A stretch of 40,061 nucleotides of DNA from an uncultured Acidobacteriia bacterium (GTDB lineage Bacteria > Acidobacteriota > Terriglobia > Bryobacterales > Bryobacteraceae), in the NCBI GenBank assembly GCA_903881085.1, contig CAIRSA010000259.1, positions 1 through 40,061 of the forward strand, given 5' to 3'. Of this stretch, positions 32,508 to 40,061 are shown in pieces. Position 1 is the stretch's first letter. Each line of letters starts with the position of its first letter. Under the pieces are notes generated by a model. That model did no database searches. It was not told the DNA's origin and worked only from the letters and a program-made list of their open reading frames with translations. The position numbers and the translations under genes are program-made.

Positions 32508-34112
32508 ATGTCTAATTCTGAAAAGAAGACGGTCGTGATCGGGCTGCTTGGCAATGCACTTGACGCGGGCAAGAACCCCGACCGCTGGCAGTTGTGGCGG
32601 CCTTCGGTTTGCTTGTGCCAGCAGCAGGACTTGATCGTTGACCGTTTCGAACTTCTGTATAACCTGCGGGACTTGAACCTGGGTAAATTAATCGCGCGGG
32701 ACATCGCGTCGGTATCGCCTGAAACCGAGGTGCGGCTGCATGAATTCCATGTCACGGACCCGTGGGATTTCGAGCAGGTTTACGAGAAGCTGTTTCACTT
32801 TGCGAAGAACTACACGTTCGATACGGACAGCGAAGACTACCTGATCCACATCACAACAGGTACGCACGTTGCGCAGATCTGCCTGTTTCTGTTGACCGAG
32901 TCGCACTGGCTGCCTGGACGTTTGCTGCAGGCCTCGCCCGATCGCGGGCGCAAGGGGCCGGGGACGATCAAGATCATTGACTTGGATCTTTCGAAATACG
33001 ACAGCATCGCTTCGCGTTTTAAGGAAGAACAGAGCGAAGGCGTCTCGTTTCTGAAGGGCGGCATCGAGACTCGCAACGCGGCGTTTAACCGCTTGATTGA
33101 TCGCATTGAACAGGTGGCGATTGCCACGCGTGATCCGCTGCTGCTGATGGGGCCTACGGGCGCTGGCAAGTCACGGTTGGCGCGGCGAATTTTTGAATTG
33201 AAGAAAGTGCGCCATGCGGTGAAGGGCGAGTTTGTCGACTTGAACTGCGCAACGCTGCGAGGCGATGGAGCGATGTCGGCTTTGTTCGGCCACACCAAAG
33301 GCGCGTTCACTGGCGCTTTGAAAGAGCGGCCGGGATTGCTGCGCGCGGCCGATGGCGGGGTTTTGTTTCTGGACGAGATTGGTGAGTTGGGAATGGACGA
33401 GCAGGCGATGCTGCTGCGCGCACTGGAGGAGAAGACCTTTCTGCCGATGGGCTCGGACAAAGAGAGCAAAAGCGATTTCCAGTTGATCGCGGGGACGAAT
33501 CGCGATCTCTTTGCCGCGGTGCGCGAGGGGCGGTTCCGGGAAGACCTGCTGGCGCGCATTAATCTGTGGACCTTTGTGCTGCCTGGACTGCGCGCGCGGC
33601 CGGAGGATATCGAACCGAACTTGCAGTTTGAGCTGGATCAGTATGCAGAGCGGACAGGGAATCGGGTGACGTTCAGCAAGGAGGCGCGGCAGAGGTTCCT
33701 CGGTTTCGCGTTGTCAGGTGGGGCAGCTTGGAAGGGGAATTTTCGAGATCTGAATGCGGCGGTGGCGCGCATGGCGACCTTATCGATGGGTGGGCGGATT
33801 TCGGTGGAGATTGTGGATGAGGAGATTGGGCGGTTGACCGCGGCTTGGGCCGATCCTCGAGGTTTCAGCGCGGATGAGATGCTGCGGGAGTTGATGGGGG
33901 CTGAGGCGCTTGAGGCCGTGGATGGGTTTGACCGGGTGCAGTTGGCTCATGTGGTGGAGGTTTGCCGTCAAAGCCGCACGATTTCTGAAGCGGGGAGGAC
34001 CTTGTTTAGTGCGTCTCGCGGGCGCAAGGCTACGGCCAATGATGCGGACCGGCTGCGTAAGTATTTGAGCCGGTTTGGAGTGGAGTGGGGGATGCTTCAC
34101 GAATCACGGTAA
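32508..34112 (+). CDS. rtcR: RtcR, CARF-domain sigma54-dependent activator
   Basis: 534 residues. The N-terminal about 180 residues are the RtcR-type CARF domain (KKTVVIGLLGNALDAG start; DSEDYLIHITTGTHVAQICL is the CARF core). An AAA+ sigma54-activator domain follows: Walker A GPTGAGKS (215-222), GAFTGA (265-270, contacts sigma54), Walker B GGVLFLDEIGEL, and the arginine region FREDLLARINLW. The C-terminal helices after about 450 are a helix-turn-helix DNA-binding region. RtcR activates rtcBA when the CARF domain senses an RNA-derived ligand, probably RNA with cyclic phosphate ends. Divergent from rsr; its 3' end overlaps the convergent xylanase gene by nine bases. Confidence 0.95.
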   Translation: MSNSEKKTVVIGLLGNALDAGKNPDRWQLWRPSVCLCQQQDLIVDRFELLYNLRDLNLGKLIARDIASVSPETEVRLHEFHVTDPWDFEQVYEKLFHFAKNYTFDTDSEDYLIHITTGTHVAQICLFLLTESHWLPGRLLQASPDRGRKGPGTIKIIDLDLSKYDSIASRFKEEQSEGVSFLKGGIETRNAAFNRLIDRIEQVAIATRDPLLLMGPTGAGKSRLARRIFELKKVRHAVKGEFVDLNCATLRGDGAMSALFGHTKGAFTGALKERPGLLRAADGGVLFLDEIGELGMDEQAMLLRALEEKTFLPMGSDKESKSDFQLIAGTNRDLFAAVREGRFREDLLARINLWTFVLPGLRARPEDIEPNLQFELDQYAERTGNRVTFSKEARQRFLGFALSGGAAWKGNFRDLNAAVARMATLSMGGRISVEIVDEEIGRLTAAWADPRGFSADEMLRELMGAEALEAVDGFDRVQLAHVVEVCRQSRTISEAGRTLFSASRGRKATANDADRLRKYLSRFGVEWGMLHESR

Positions 34113-35882
34113 CGTCACAATAAGTGTCGTGCCTTCACCTGTTAATGTGGCGGGAGTCGACTTAGTAAATCCACCGGATGTTACTTCCACTAAGTAAGTG
34201 CCTTTGAAACCGCGAACGGCGAACTTTCCGTCGGCGGAGGATTCGCCGCGAACGTCGGTCCACCATTCGCCGAAAACCAGGTCCAGATAGGCGCTACCGT
34301 TGGGCTTCAATGACCAGTCCTTGCGCAGCAGGGCGGCTCGGGGCCTCCAGTGGCGGCCCTCCCAGAAGCCCCACATCATGAAGCCGGATATCGACGGATG
34401 CGCGAACACGGCGGTCATGAAGTCGCGCGTGTATGCGCCCTGCGCATCTTCGTCGTCGATATCGATATCGAACTCCGTAATGTGAATCGGCTTACCGAAG
34501 GCGGAAAAGCGGTCCAGAATCTGCCACACCCTGGGTAATGGAGTAAGCTGCACCCCAAAGTGGCCTTGCATTCCAATGCCGCCAAGCGGTGCGCCCCACT
34601 TGATCAGATTGTCGATGATACCGTAGTAACCATCCTGATGGGTCTTGTCGAGACCGCCCGAGGAGAGAATGCTGTAGTCGTTCACGTACATCAGCGGGCC
34701 GGGATCGGCATTTGCCGCGGTTTGAAACCAGGCGGCCATCTCCTGATCGCCCAGAACTTTCTGTACCTGGGTGTTGGTGAAGGGCTCGTTCAAAACGTCC
34801 CACTCCACTAACTGGCCTTTGGTGGCAGTTACTTCTTCGGTGATGTGATTCAGGATGCGTGAGCGCAAGGCAGCAGGATTGGAAGCGAGGCCTTGTAAGT
34901 CTCCCGGCGAATATTGCCAACTGGGCCACACCAGATTATGCCCGCGAACCCGGTTGATTCCGTTATCGCGCAGCCACGCCAGCGCACCCAGCGCGCGGCC
35001 GCGATTGCTTTCCCATGAGGGCCACTTCAGATCGTTTTCCAGCACTACTTTGTTGAACCAGCGCGGAATAACCCATCGGTAGCGGTCGCCATCCAGACCC
35101 GATGCGTTGAGCCCGTCAGCGGCAACGGCACTGCCGAATCCGAATTCGTGTTTCTGCATTGCCACATGAATGCCGGCGCCGGAAACCGCAGAGCCAGCAG
35201 CGTCCACAACCTGAATCTGCAGGTCTGCTTTGCGAATTTTATCGATCCGTGCTCTGGCGTCGGTGCGCCATGGGGCATCGGGCTCCTGGCCTGCGTATTC
35301 GATTTTGGTGCGCGGCAACTGGCCGCCAGAAAGCTTTTTCTGGTAGTTCAACAGCGAGATGCCGCCCATCTCAATGGTCTGGGCATAGAACGCCAGGTGG
35401 ACCACGAACTGATGCTGGCCCGCTGGGATGGAGACATCTGCCGTTACAGGCACAAGAAACTGACGCCAGTTGGAGCCAGCGCTTATCGAGGTCGAGACTA
35501 CTTTGTAGAAGTCGCCGCTGCTGCGTTGTAGATATGCATTGGCGGTGATCTCCCCGGTTTCATTCAATGCACTGGAGCCGCGCACGAAAAAGGATAGGAA
35601 TAGCGCATCGCCCAATTTCACATCGCCGGTCGTCGAAGCGATGATCTGCGCGTCCCACGCCTGCGCACTGCCGGACTTCACTTGGATTTGGAGACCCTGG
35701 GAGAACGGCATACCGGTTACATTGATGGTCTGCATTGTTGCAAGCGACGCCGGAGCGGAGAGCTTGTAGCCTGTGAGTGACGTGGTGGGCAGCATGGGCT
35801 GGCCGCCATCGGGGATGGTTGCCCAGGGCTGGGCTTGGGCGGAGGCGACGAAACTGAGGAGAACAAGACTGACGAGTCTCAT
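34104..35882 (-). CDS. secreted GH10 endo-1,4-beta-xylanase
   Basis: 592 residues. Signal peptide MRLVSLVLLSFVASAQAQ. Residues about 20-190 are a beta-sandwich that looks like a carbohydrate-binding module. The GH10 barrel spans about 240-530: HNLVWPSWQYSP, WDVLNEPF with acid/base Glu366, YVNDYSIL, GIGMQGHFG, HITEFDID with nucleophile Glu470, and FMMWGFWEG. A C-terminal about 60-residue beta domain ends the protein. It should cut xylan chains outside the cell. Convergent with rtcR. Confidence 0.93.
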   Translation of the reverse strand: MRLVSLVLLSFVASAQAQPWATIPDGGQPMLPTTSLTGYKLSAPASLATMQTINVTGMPFSQGLQIQVKSGSAQAWDAQIIASTTGDVKLGDALFLSFFVRGSSALNETGEITANAYLQRSSGDFYKVVSTSISAGSNWRQFLVPVTADVSIPAGQHQFVVHLAFYAQTIEMGGISLLNYQKKLSGGQLPRTKIEYAGQEPDAPWRTDARARIDKIRKADLQIQVVDAAGSAVSGAGIHVAMQKHEFGFGSAVAADGLNASGLDGDRYRWVIPRWFNKVVLENDLKWPSWESNRGRALGALAWLRDNGINRVRGHNLVWPSWQYSPGDLQGLASNPAALRSRILNHITEEVTATKGQLVEWDVLNEPFTNTQVQKVLGDQEMAAWFQTAANADPGPLMYVNDYSILSSGGLDKTHQDGYYGIIDNLIKWGAPLGGIGMQGHFGVQLTPLPRVWQILDRFSAFGKPIHITEFDIDIDDEDAQGAYTRDFMTAVFAHPSISGFMMWGFWEGRHWRPRAALLRKDWSLKPNGSAYLDLVFGEWWTDVRGESSADGKFAVRGFKGTYLVEVTSGGFTKSTPATLTGEGTTLIVTLP

Positions 35883-36030
35883 GCTTTCATCTTACATGGT
35901 AGGTGGAATGGTCGTCTTTTGAGTTAGTATTCGCACAGGCGAATCCTCCTTCGCCAAGGCTACGGCGGACAGGTCGCCTGCGCCACCCACGAACATCCGA
36001 TGAGTCGAAGGGTAAGGCGGGTAGGTATGA

Positions 36031-37101
36031 CTAGGGCTTGGCGCAGCGGTGGACTGCACCTACCAGGCGGCGGTAGGAGATTGGATACGGGATCCATTCT
36101 CCGTCGCGCCATGAGGAATAAAACCAGCGCGCCAGGATCGCCAAGTGTTCTTGTTTTTCAGCGATCGTAATCTTCGGTGTTTCGGGCAATGCCGCGGCCT
36201 CTTCCCGCAAGCGCTTATCGAGCGAAACAGGCTGGCCATCTGGCATCACAATGGCAAAGCGGCGCACGGGCAGCCACTGTCCGTTGCGCATGAACAGCAG
36301 ATCCACGGTCTGCGGCTCAGACGACGGAAGCACCGCGATCCCGCAAAGCGTGCTGCTGTCGCAGGCCAATTCATCGCGCAGTTTCAAAACAGTCTGAATG
36401 CGCTCCAACTGTTTGTGCTGGCGCGCGGCCTGTTCAAACTCCATCTCCGCGCTGAACCGTTCGCGAGCCTTCTCGTGCGTTTCAATCAGAGACGCCCCGC
36501 GGCGAAGCAAAAAGTCCTGCACGCGGGTCACTTCAGTGGCGTACTCCTCCGGACCAACCACGGTCTGGCACGGGCGCAGGCACATATTCATTTCGCCGTA
36601 AATGCAGCCGGGGTGCTCGGGCGAAGGCACCAGATCATCCTGACAGCGGCGCAATTGAAACAGGTCCAGACATTGGCCTTCGAATAATTCAGCCGTGGCA
36701 CGGGTGCGAAACGGACCGAAGTAGAAAGACTTTCCCGAGCCGAGGCGGGCCGTCACCTGCGTGCGCGGAAACGTGTTGGAAAGCGCCATCCGGACATATG
36801 ATGGCATGCGCAGGTTCGCCAGCTTCAGGTAGGAATCGGGAAAGTATTGCCGCGCCAGGCGGTAGAATTCCAGCGTGCTTTCCAATCGCGACCCCGTATA
36901 GACCAGTTCAATCTCGCGAGCAACCGCGCGCAGATTCAACATGCGCGAATGCCCTTCTCGTTCGCGCAGCAAACGTGTCAGGCGGCGGCGCAATACGGTG
37001 GTCTTGCCAAGATAAGGGCGGCCCTCGGAGACATGGACGAGGAACACGGCCGGGCGTTCCGGCAGCGCAGCAATTTCGGCGTCGGAAAACGGAATTCTCA
37101 T
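36031..37101 (-). CDS. UvrC N-terminal-like / Cho-like nuclease-domain protein
   Basis: 356 residues. An N-terminal GIY-YIG-type fold (PAVFLVH...RPYLGKT...RRRL; the GIY and YIG elements are altered to AVF and YLG) is followed by the UvrC-type region FYFGPFRTRATAELF, the cysteine cluster CQDDL...CIYGEMNMCLRPC, and a UVR-like motif (MEFEQAARQHKQLERIQ). The RNase H-like 5'-nicking domain and HhH of UvrC are absent, as in Cho. A role in 3' incision during nucleotide excision repair is possible if catalytic residues survive. Its ATG overlaps the stop of the aldo/keto reductase gene (ATGA, 37098-37101). Confidence 0.75.
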   Translation of the reverse strand: MRIPFSDAEIAALPERPAVFLVHVSEGRPYLGKTTVLRRRLTRLLREREGHSRMLNLRAVAREIELVYTGSRLESTLEFYRLARQYFPDSYLKLANLRMPSYVRMALSNTFPRTQVTARLGSGKSFYFGPFRTRATAELFEGQCLDLFQLRRCQDDLVPSPEHPGCIYGEMNMCLRPCQTVVGPEEYATEVTRVQDFLLRRGASLIETHEKARERFSAEMEFEQAARQHKQLERIQTVLKLRDELACDSSTLCGIAVLPSSEPQTVDLLFMRNGQWLPVRRFAIVMPDGQPVSLDKRLREEAAALPETPKITIAEKQEHLAILARWFYSSWRDGEWIPYPISYRRLVGAVHRCAKP

Positions 37102-38120
37102 CGCTTCGACTGCCGGAAAAAACCGTCCGGCCCCATGGGCGGAATCATTGAGAGCGAGGCGTTTTCAATGACGTGAGCGGGCTTGCTCATGCCCACCAAC
37201 GCCGTGACCACTCCGGCCGTGGAGCGGACGAATTGAATGGAACGCAACGCGTCGTTGGCAAGGCCGGGCACTTGCGAAGCGATCCCGGCTGGAAGGCCGT
37301 TGGCCAGGCGGCCTTGCAGAATGGAGGCGCTGGCTATAGCGGCGATGTTCTCATCCCGGGCAATATCGAGCACGGTGCGTCCCAATTCTTCGACGCGGGT
37401 GAATGCTTCGGGCATTGCCAGATTAATTGGTAGTTGAATAAACCGGAAATGATGAAAATTGCCGCCGACCTCTCGCGCAATGGAAACCATGCGTTTGAGC
37501 GATAGCTGCCCGGGCTCGCGAAAGCCGCTCCAGGTAGCCGCGCCGTAATAGCGGATTCGCCCATCGGCCACAAACTGCTCCAAGGCTTCGAAAGCTCGCC
37601 GCACTCGTTGATAGAAAACTTCCGGGCTAAGGTAACGCAGTTGCGTTTCCGGATTATGCAGATAGAGTACGTCGACTGTCCGCAACTGCAGGTTAGCCTG
37701 ACTGCGCAACAACTGATCGGCTAGAAACCCGGGAGTCATGCAGTGCATGCCGCCTTCAATTTCATCGGTCTCCGGCACGGCATCGGGCACCAGATAGCCG
37801 GCCTTGGTAGAAACCAGAACCTGCTCGCGTTCCACTTTGCCGGACACGATCATCTCCGCAAGCGCACGTCCGATCGCCTGTTCCGAGCGCTGGTTGCGAT
37901 AGTTCAACGATGTATCGAAGCAATTGATACCCGCTGCGACGGCCGCCTTCACCGAAGCTTCGTAACCATGATCGGTGGCGACATCCATCGCGCCCAGATA
38001 ACTGCCGAGACCGATAGACGATACCGTCAGGCTCTGTGTTTTGCGAAAAAACTGCCGCGTGTCAGGGTAACTCTTGGCAAACCGGTAGCACGGCTCAGGA
38101 GAAGCGAATCCAGCAATCAT
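37098..38120 (-). CDS. aldo/keto reductase
   Basis: About 340 residues. AKR barrel motifs: SSIGLGSYLGA, INCFDTSLNYRNQRSEQAIG (Asp and Tyr of the catalytic tetrad), VLVSTKAGY (Lys), VDVLYLHNPE (His), VVTALVGMSKPAHV near the NADP site. It reduces carbonyls with NADPH; substrate unknown. I take ATG 38120; a GAAGGAG lies directly before it (spacing too short), and an in-frame upstream start at 38180 lacks a ribosome site. First gene of a two-gene minus-strand unit with the UvrC-like gene. Confidence 0.87.
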   Translation of the reverse strand: MIAGFASPEPCYRFAKSYPDTRQFFRKTQSLTVSSIGLGSYLGAMDVATDHGYEASVKAAVAAGINCFDTSLNYRNQRSEQAIGRALAEMIVSGKVEREQVLVSTKAGYLVPDAVPETDEIEGGMHCMTPGFLADQLLRSQANLQLRTVDVLYLHNPETQLRYLSPEVFYQRVRRAFEALEQFVADGRIRYYGAATWSGFREPGQLSLKRMVSIAREVGGNFHHFRFIQLPINLAMPEAFTRVEELGRTVLDIARDENIAAIASASILQGRLANGLPAGIASQVPGLANDALRSIQFVRSTAGVVTALVGMSKPAHVIENASLSMIPPMGPDGFFRQSKR

Positions 38121-38167
38121 CTCCTTCGATTGTAGCGTCACCTGGGAAGGCAAACCCGGCCCCCCAC

Positions 38168-38195
38168 TTGACAAGCACATCGCGCTAAATACAAT
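38168..38195 (+). promoter_or_regulatory. sigma70-type promoter for the small zinc-ribbon-like gene
   Basis: TTGACA (38168-38173), 16-base spacer, TACAAT (38190-38195). Start of transcription about 38202, eleven bases before the ATG at 38213. Confidence 0.7.
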
Positions 38196-38212
38196 AGAGT
38201 TAATCTCTCTTT

Positions 38213-38368
38213 ATGAAGAGCGCCTGTAAGCACGATAGAACACAGATGATTGCACGACGCGACGGTGTTGACTATGTTCGCTGTCTGGAATGCGGCCTCG
38301 TATTTGAGGCCGATGACCTTGATGCCGCGCCGGTTTACGATGACGAGGAACAATCCGCATCCACATGA
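38213..38368 (+). CDS. 51-residue zinc-ribbon-like small protein
   Basis: MKSACKHDRTQMIARRDGVD then YVRCLECGLVFEADDLDAAP, ending in an acidic tail and TGA. C5-x-H7 and C24-x-x-C27 can form one zinc site; the acidic C-terminus is unusual. It is behind a near-consensus promoter. No strong Shine-Dalgarno is visible in the 11-base leader. Family not recognised. The composition is protein-like and the frame has no competing ORF. Confidence 0.6.
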   Translation: MKSACKHDRTQMIARRDGVDYVRCLECGLVFEADDLDAAPVYDDEEQSAST

Positions 38369-38369
38369 G

Positions 38370-38398
38370 TTGACAAATGCCACGGTAAGGCGAAAATA
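38370..38398 (+). promoter_or_regulatory. possible sigma70 promoter for the TPR gene
   Basis: TTGACA at 38370-38375, 17-base spacer, weak -10 AAAATA at 38393-38398. The -35 overlaps the end of the small upstream gene region. Moderate support only. Confidence 0.4.
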
Positions 38399-38453
38399 GA
38401 AGTGGCAGTGTGGCGATGGGTCCAGTGTGCAATGTCCGGACACGGTAACTCCT

Positions 38454-39113
38454 ATGCCAAGCCAATTACCAGATAAAAGAACGGCCCCAAATCGGGCAGC
38501 AGCAAAACCCGTTAAGACATCCGCGACCGCGGCCGCGCTGGGGAGCGCCAAGAAGGCTGCAAGCGTTTCGGAAAAACCGGAGTCAATTAAAAAACCAGTG
38601 GGCCGCACAGACAATCCTCAACACGCCGTGCTGTCGCAAGAGGCGCTTTTCGAGAAGGCGATGGAGCTGTTCCATGCCCGCGATTTCGCCTCTGCCGTGC
38701 AGAGCTTTGAAGCGGCGGCCAGCGGAACATCCGCGGAGATTGCCCATGCCTCGCGAATGCGCATCAACATGTGCCAGCAGCGGTTGCGCATGGGACTGCC
38801 CACCGCAACCACTGCCGAGGAGCACTACAACCTGGCGGTTGCGCTGATCAATCAGCGCGACTTGAAAAACTCCCGCGCGCATCTGAACTCTGCTATGGAA
38901 ATCACGCCCAACGACGATCATCTGTTCTATGCACTGGCCCTGGTGAATGGACTGGAAGGCGACTACCCCGCCTCGGCACTCGCACTGGAACGAGCCATTG
39001 AACTGCGTCCGCAGAACAAATCCGCCGCGCGCAATGATCCGGACTTTCATGAGATCCTGCGCCACGCGGAACTGAAAGCCATTCTCGAAACCCAAGAGGC
39101 CACCTCTGCCTAA
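38454..39113 (+). CDS. TPR-repeat protein
   Basis: About 219 residues. The first about 60 are Ala/Lys/Pro-rich and look disordered. The rest holds TPR-like helix pairs: LFEKAMELFHARDFASAVQS, AEEHYNLAVALINQRDLKNS, DDHLFYALALVNGLEGDYPA then ALERAIELRPQN. No signal peptide. TPR proteins are adaptors; no partner is visible. ATG 38454 is chosen; a GTG at 38427 is in frame. Its last eight bases overlap the inferred yvcK start. Confidence 0.75.
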   Translation: MPSQLPDKRTAPNRAAAKPVKTSATAAALGSAKKAASVSEKPESIKKPVGRTDNPQHAVLSQEALFEKAMELFHARDFASAVQSFEAAASGTSAEIAHASRMRINMCQQRLRMGLPTATTAEEHYNLAVALINQRDLKNSRAHLNSAMEITPNDDHLFYALALVNGLEGDYPASALALERAIELRPQNKSAARNDPDFHEILRHAELKAILETQEATSA

Positions 39114-40061
39114 TCCAAATGTTACGCGGCGCGGACCAATCCGCATCGTCGCCATCGGTGGCGGCACCGGGCTCTCCACGCTTCTCTCCGGATTGAAGGT
39201 CTACGCCCGTCCGGCGCAGACGTCTGGCATGCCGATGATCGACATCACCGCAGTCGTTACGGTTACCGACGATGGCGGAAGCTCCGGCCGCCTGCGCCGC
39301 GACTTCGACGTGCTTCCCCCGGGCGACATCCGCAACTGCATGGCTGCACTGTGCGAAGACGAAGCCATGCTGACGAAGTTGTTCAAGTACCGCTTCAAAG
39401 CCGGACACGGCTTGAAAGGTCACAGCTTCGGAAACCTTTTCCTGACGGCATTAACGGACATTACCGGCGATTTTGCCCACGCCGTCTCGCTTTCTTCGGA
39501 AATTCTAGCGATTAGCGGGAAGATTTACCCCTCCACCGCCTCGAACGTGGAATTGCATGCGGAAATGGAAGACGGCACTCGCGTCGCAGGAGAAAGCAAG
39601 ATCAGCAAGACGCGTTCGCGCATCCGCAGAATCCGCCTCAGCCCGCGGCGCTGCGACCCGCTGCCGGAAACACTGGCCGCCATTGAGCAGGCCGATCTGA
39701 TCACATTTGGCCCTGGTTCGCTCTTCACCAGCGTGATTCCGAATCTGTTGGTGGCGGGCATTCCGGAAGCGATCATACGGTCGCGCGCGGTCAAAGCCTA
39801 CTTTTGCAATCTTATGTGGCAGCCCGGCGAGACCGTAAACTTCAGCGCCGCGGAACATGTCGCCGCCATCATTCGACATTCGCAAAAGGGGATACTGGAT
39901 TATGCGGTGGTGAACACCCAACCCATTTCGCCAAACCTTTTGCAGCAGTACGCGCATGAACGGTCACTGCCGGTAGAAGTGGATCTGGAACGGCTGGAAA
40001 AACTAGGCGTCAAGGTGCTGGGCGAAAACCTGTTGGCGGAAGGCGATAAGGCCCGCCACAA
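39106..40061 (+). CDS. yvcK: gluconeogenesis factor YvcK (CofD-like), incomplete at right edge
   Basis: The frame is open from 39076 past the window edge. It encodes IRIVAIGGGTGLSTLLSGLK, AVVTVTDDGGSSGRLRRDFD, LPPGDIRNCMAAL, GHSFGNLFLTALT, ITFGPGSLFTSVIPNLLV and YFCNLMWQPGET, all hallmarks of the YvcK/CofD-like family. YvcK binds UDP-sugars and links carbon metabolism to cell-wall synthesis. No ATG, GTG or TTG exists in frame before the conserved core; CTG 39106 has AAGAGG (39094-39099) six bases upstream and is my best start. It overlaps the TPR gene by eight bases, so the two are probably coupled. Confidence 0.88.
   Translation, partial: MPNPNVTRRGPIRIVAIGGGTGLSTLLSGLKVYARPAQTSGMPMIDITAVVTVTDDGGSSGRLRRDFDVLPPGDIRNCMAALCEDEAMLTKLFKYRFKAGHGLKGHSFGNLFLTALTDITGDFAHAVSLSSEILAISGKIYPSTASNVELHAEMEDGTRVAGESKISKTRSRIRRIRLSPRRCDPLPETLAAIEQADLITFGPGSLFTSVIPNLLVAGIPEAIIRSRAVKAYFCNLMWQPGETVNFSAAEHVAAIIRHSQKGILDYAVVNTQPISPNLLQQYAHERSLPVEVDLERLEKLGVKVLGENLLAEGDKARH

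Noticed and set aside
32508..33050. CARF domain suggesting a CRISPR-associated (type III) system
   Set aside because: The rest of the protein is an RtcR-type sigma54 activator beside rtcBA. No repeats, cas genes or cyclic-oligonucleotide effectors are present.

Overview
The window reads as a chromosomal segment of an Acidobacteriota bacterium, most likely of the Solibacteres/Bryobacterales lineage. The grounds are the Solibacter-type C-terminal domain (TIGR03437-like) on the first large protein, many secreted carbohydrate-active and metalloprotease proteins typical of that group, moderately high GC, and a heavy load of decayed insertion sequences. This is inference from protein style; no marker gene or rRNA is present.

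Region 1 (1-5670) is mobile-element scar tissue. A transposase tail enters from the left edge and has apparently cut off the 5' end of a large secreted metalloprotease gene. An IS200/IS605-type element (tnpA, hairpin ends) follows, next to the first of three copies of a dispersed repeat (4672-4938, 8578-8805, 19405-19737). Region 2 (5681-8543) is a copper module: a Met-rich periplasmic protein, a 37-aa membrane peptide, and a P1B-type Cu(I) ATPase. Region 3 (8578-9392) is repeat copy 2 fused to an IS66 transposase remnant.

Region 4 (9393-18897) is a compact nine-gene, single-strand biosynthetic cluster that I do not recognise as any known pathway: heme-oxygenase-like diiron oxidase, GNAT acyltransferase, FAD oxidoreductase, AMP-forming ligase, stand-alone carrier protein, flavin halogenase-like monooxygenase, two different cysteine-synthase-fold PLP enzymes, and a PduX-like GHMP (threonine) kinase. 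The logic suggests that an amino acid is O-phosphorylated, undergoes PLP-dependent beta-replacement, is loaded on the carrier protein, and is oxidised or halogenated. It is bounded by IS debris on both sides (IS66 remnant on the left; a broken enolase-superfamily gene, repeat copy 3 and an ISAzo13 remnant on the right), so it looks like an acquired island.

Region 5 (20314-27793) carries secreted proteins (EXORDIUM-like, GH172, cupin, a DUF5060/DUF4038 glycosidase, a large metzincin-like protease) with the housekeeping tsaB coupled to the glycosidase gene. A group II intron fragment (about 27843-28107) separates it from the next block.

Region 6 (28108-34112) is an RNA-repair and Ro60 locus: rsr (Ro60 orthologue), two tandem Y-RNA/tRNA-mimic RNAs in the gap, rtcB and rtcA on the minus strand, with the divergent CARF-sigma54 activator rtcR. 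A near-consensus sigma54 promoter and a perfect 17-bp palindrome lie between rsr and rtcR. The first RNA folds by eye into a closed, circularly permuted tRNA shape with T-arm, capped acceptor stem and D-arm; the second has lost the D-arm.

Region 7 (34104-40061) holds a GH10 xylanase, a Cho/UvrC-N-like protein coupled to an aldo/keto reductase, a 51-aa zinc-ribbon-like small protein behind a good sigma70 promoter, a TPR protein, and the 5' part of yvcK (gluconeogenesis factor), which appears to use a non-ATG start and runs off the right edge.
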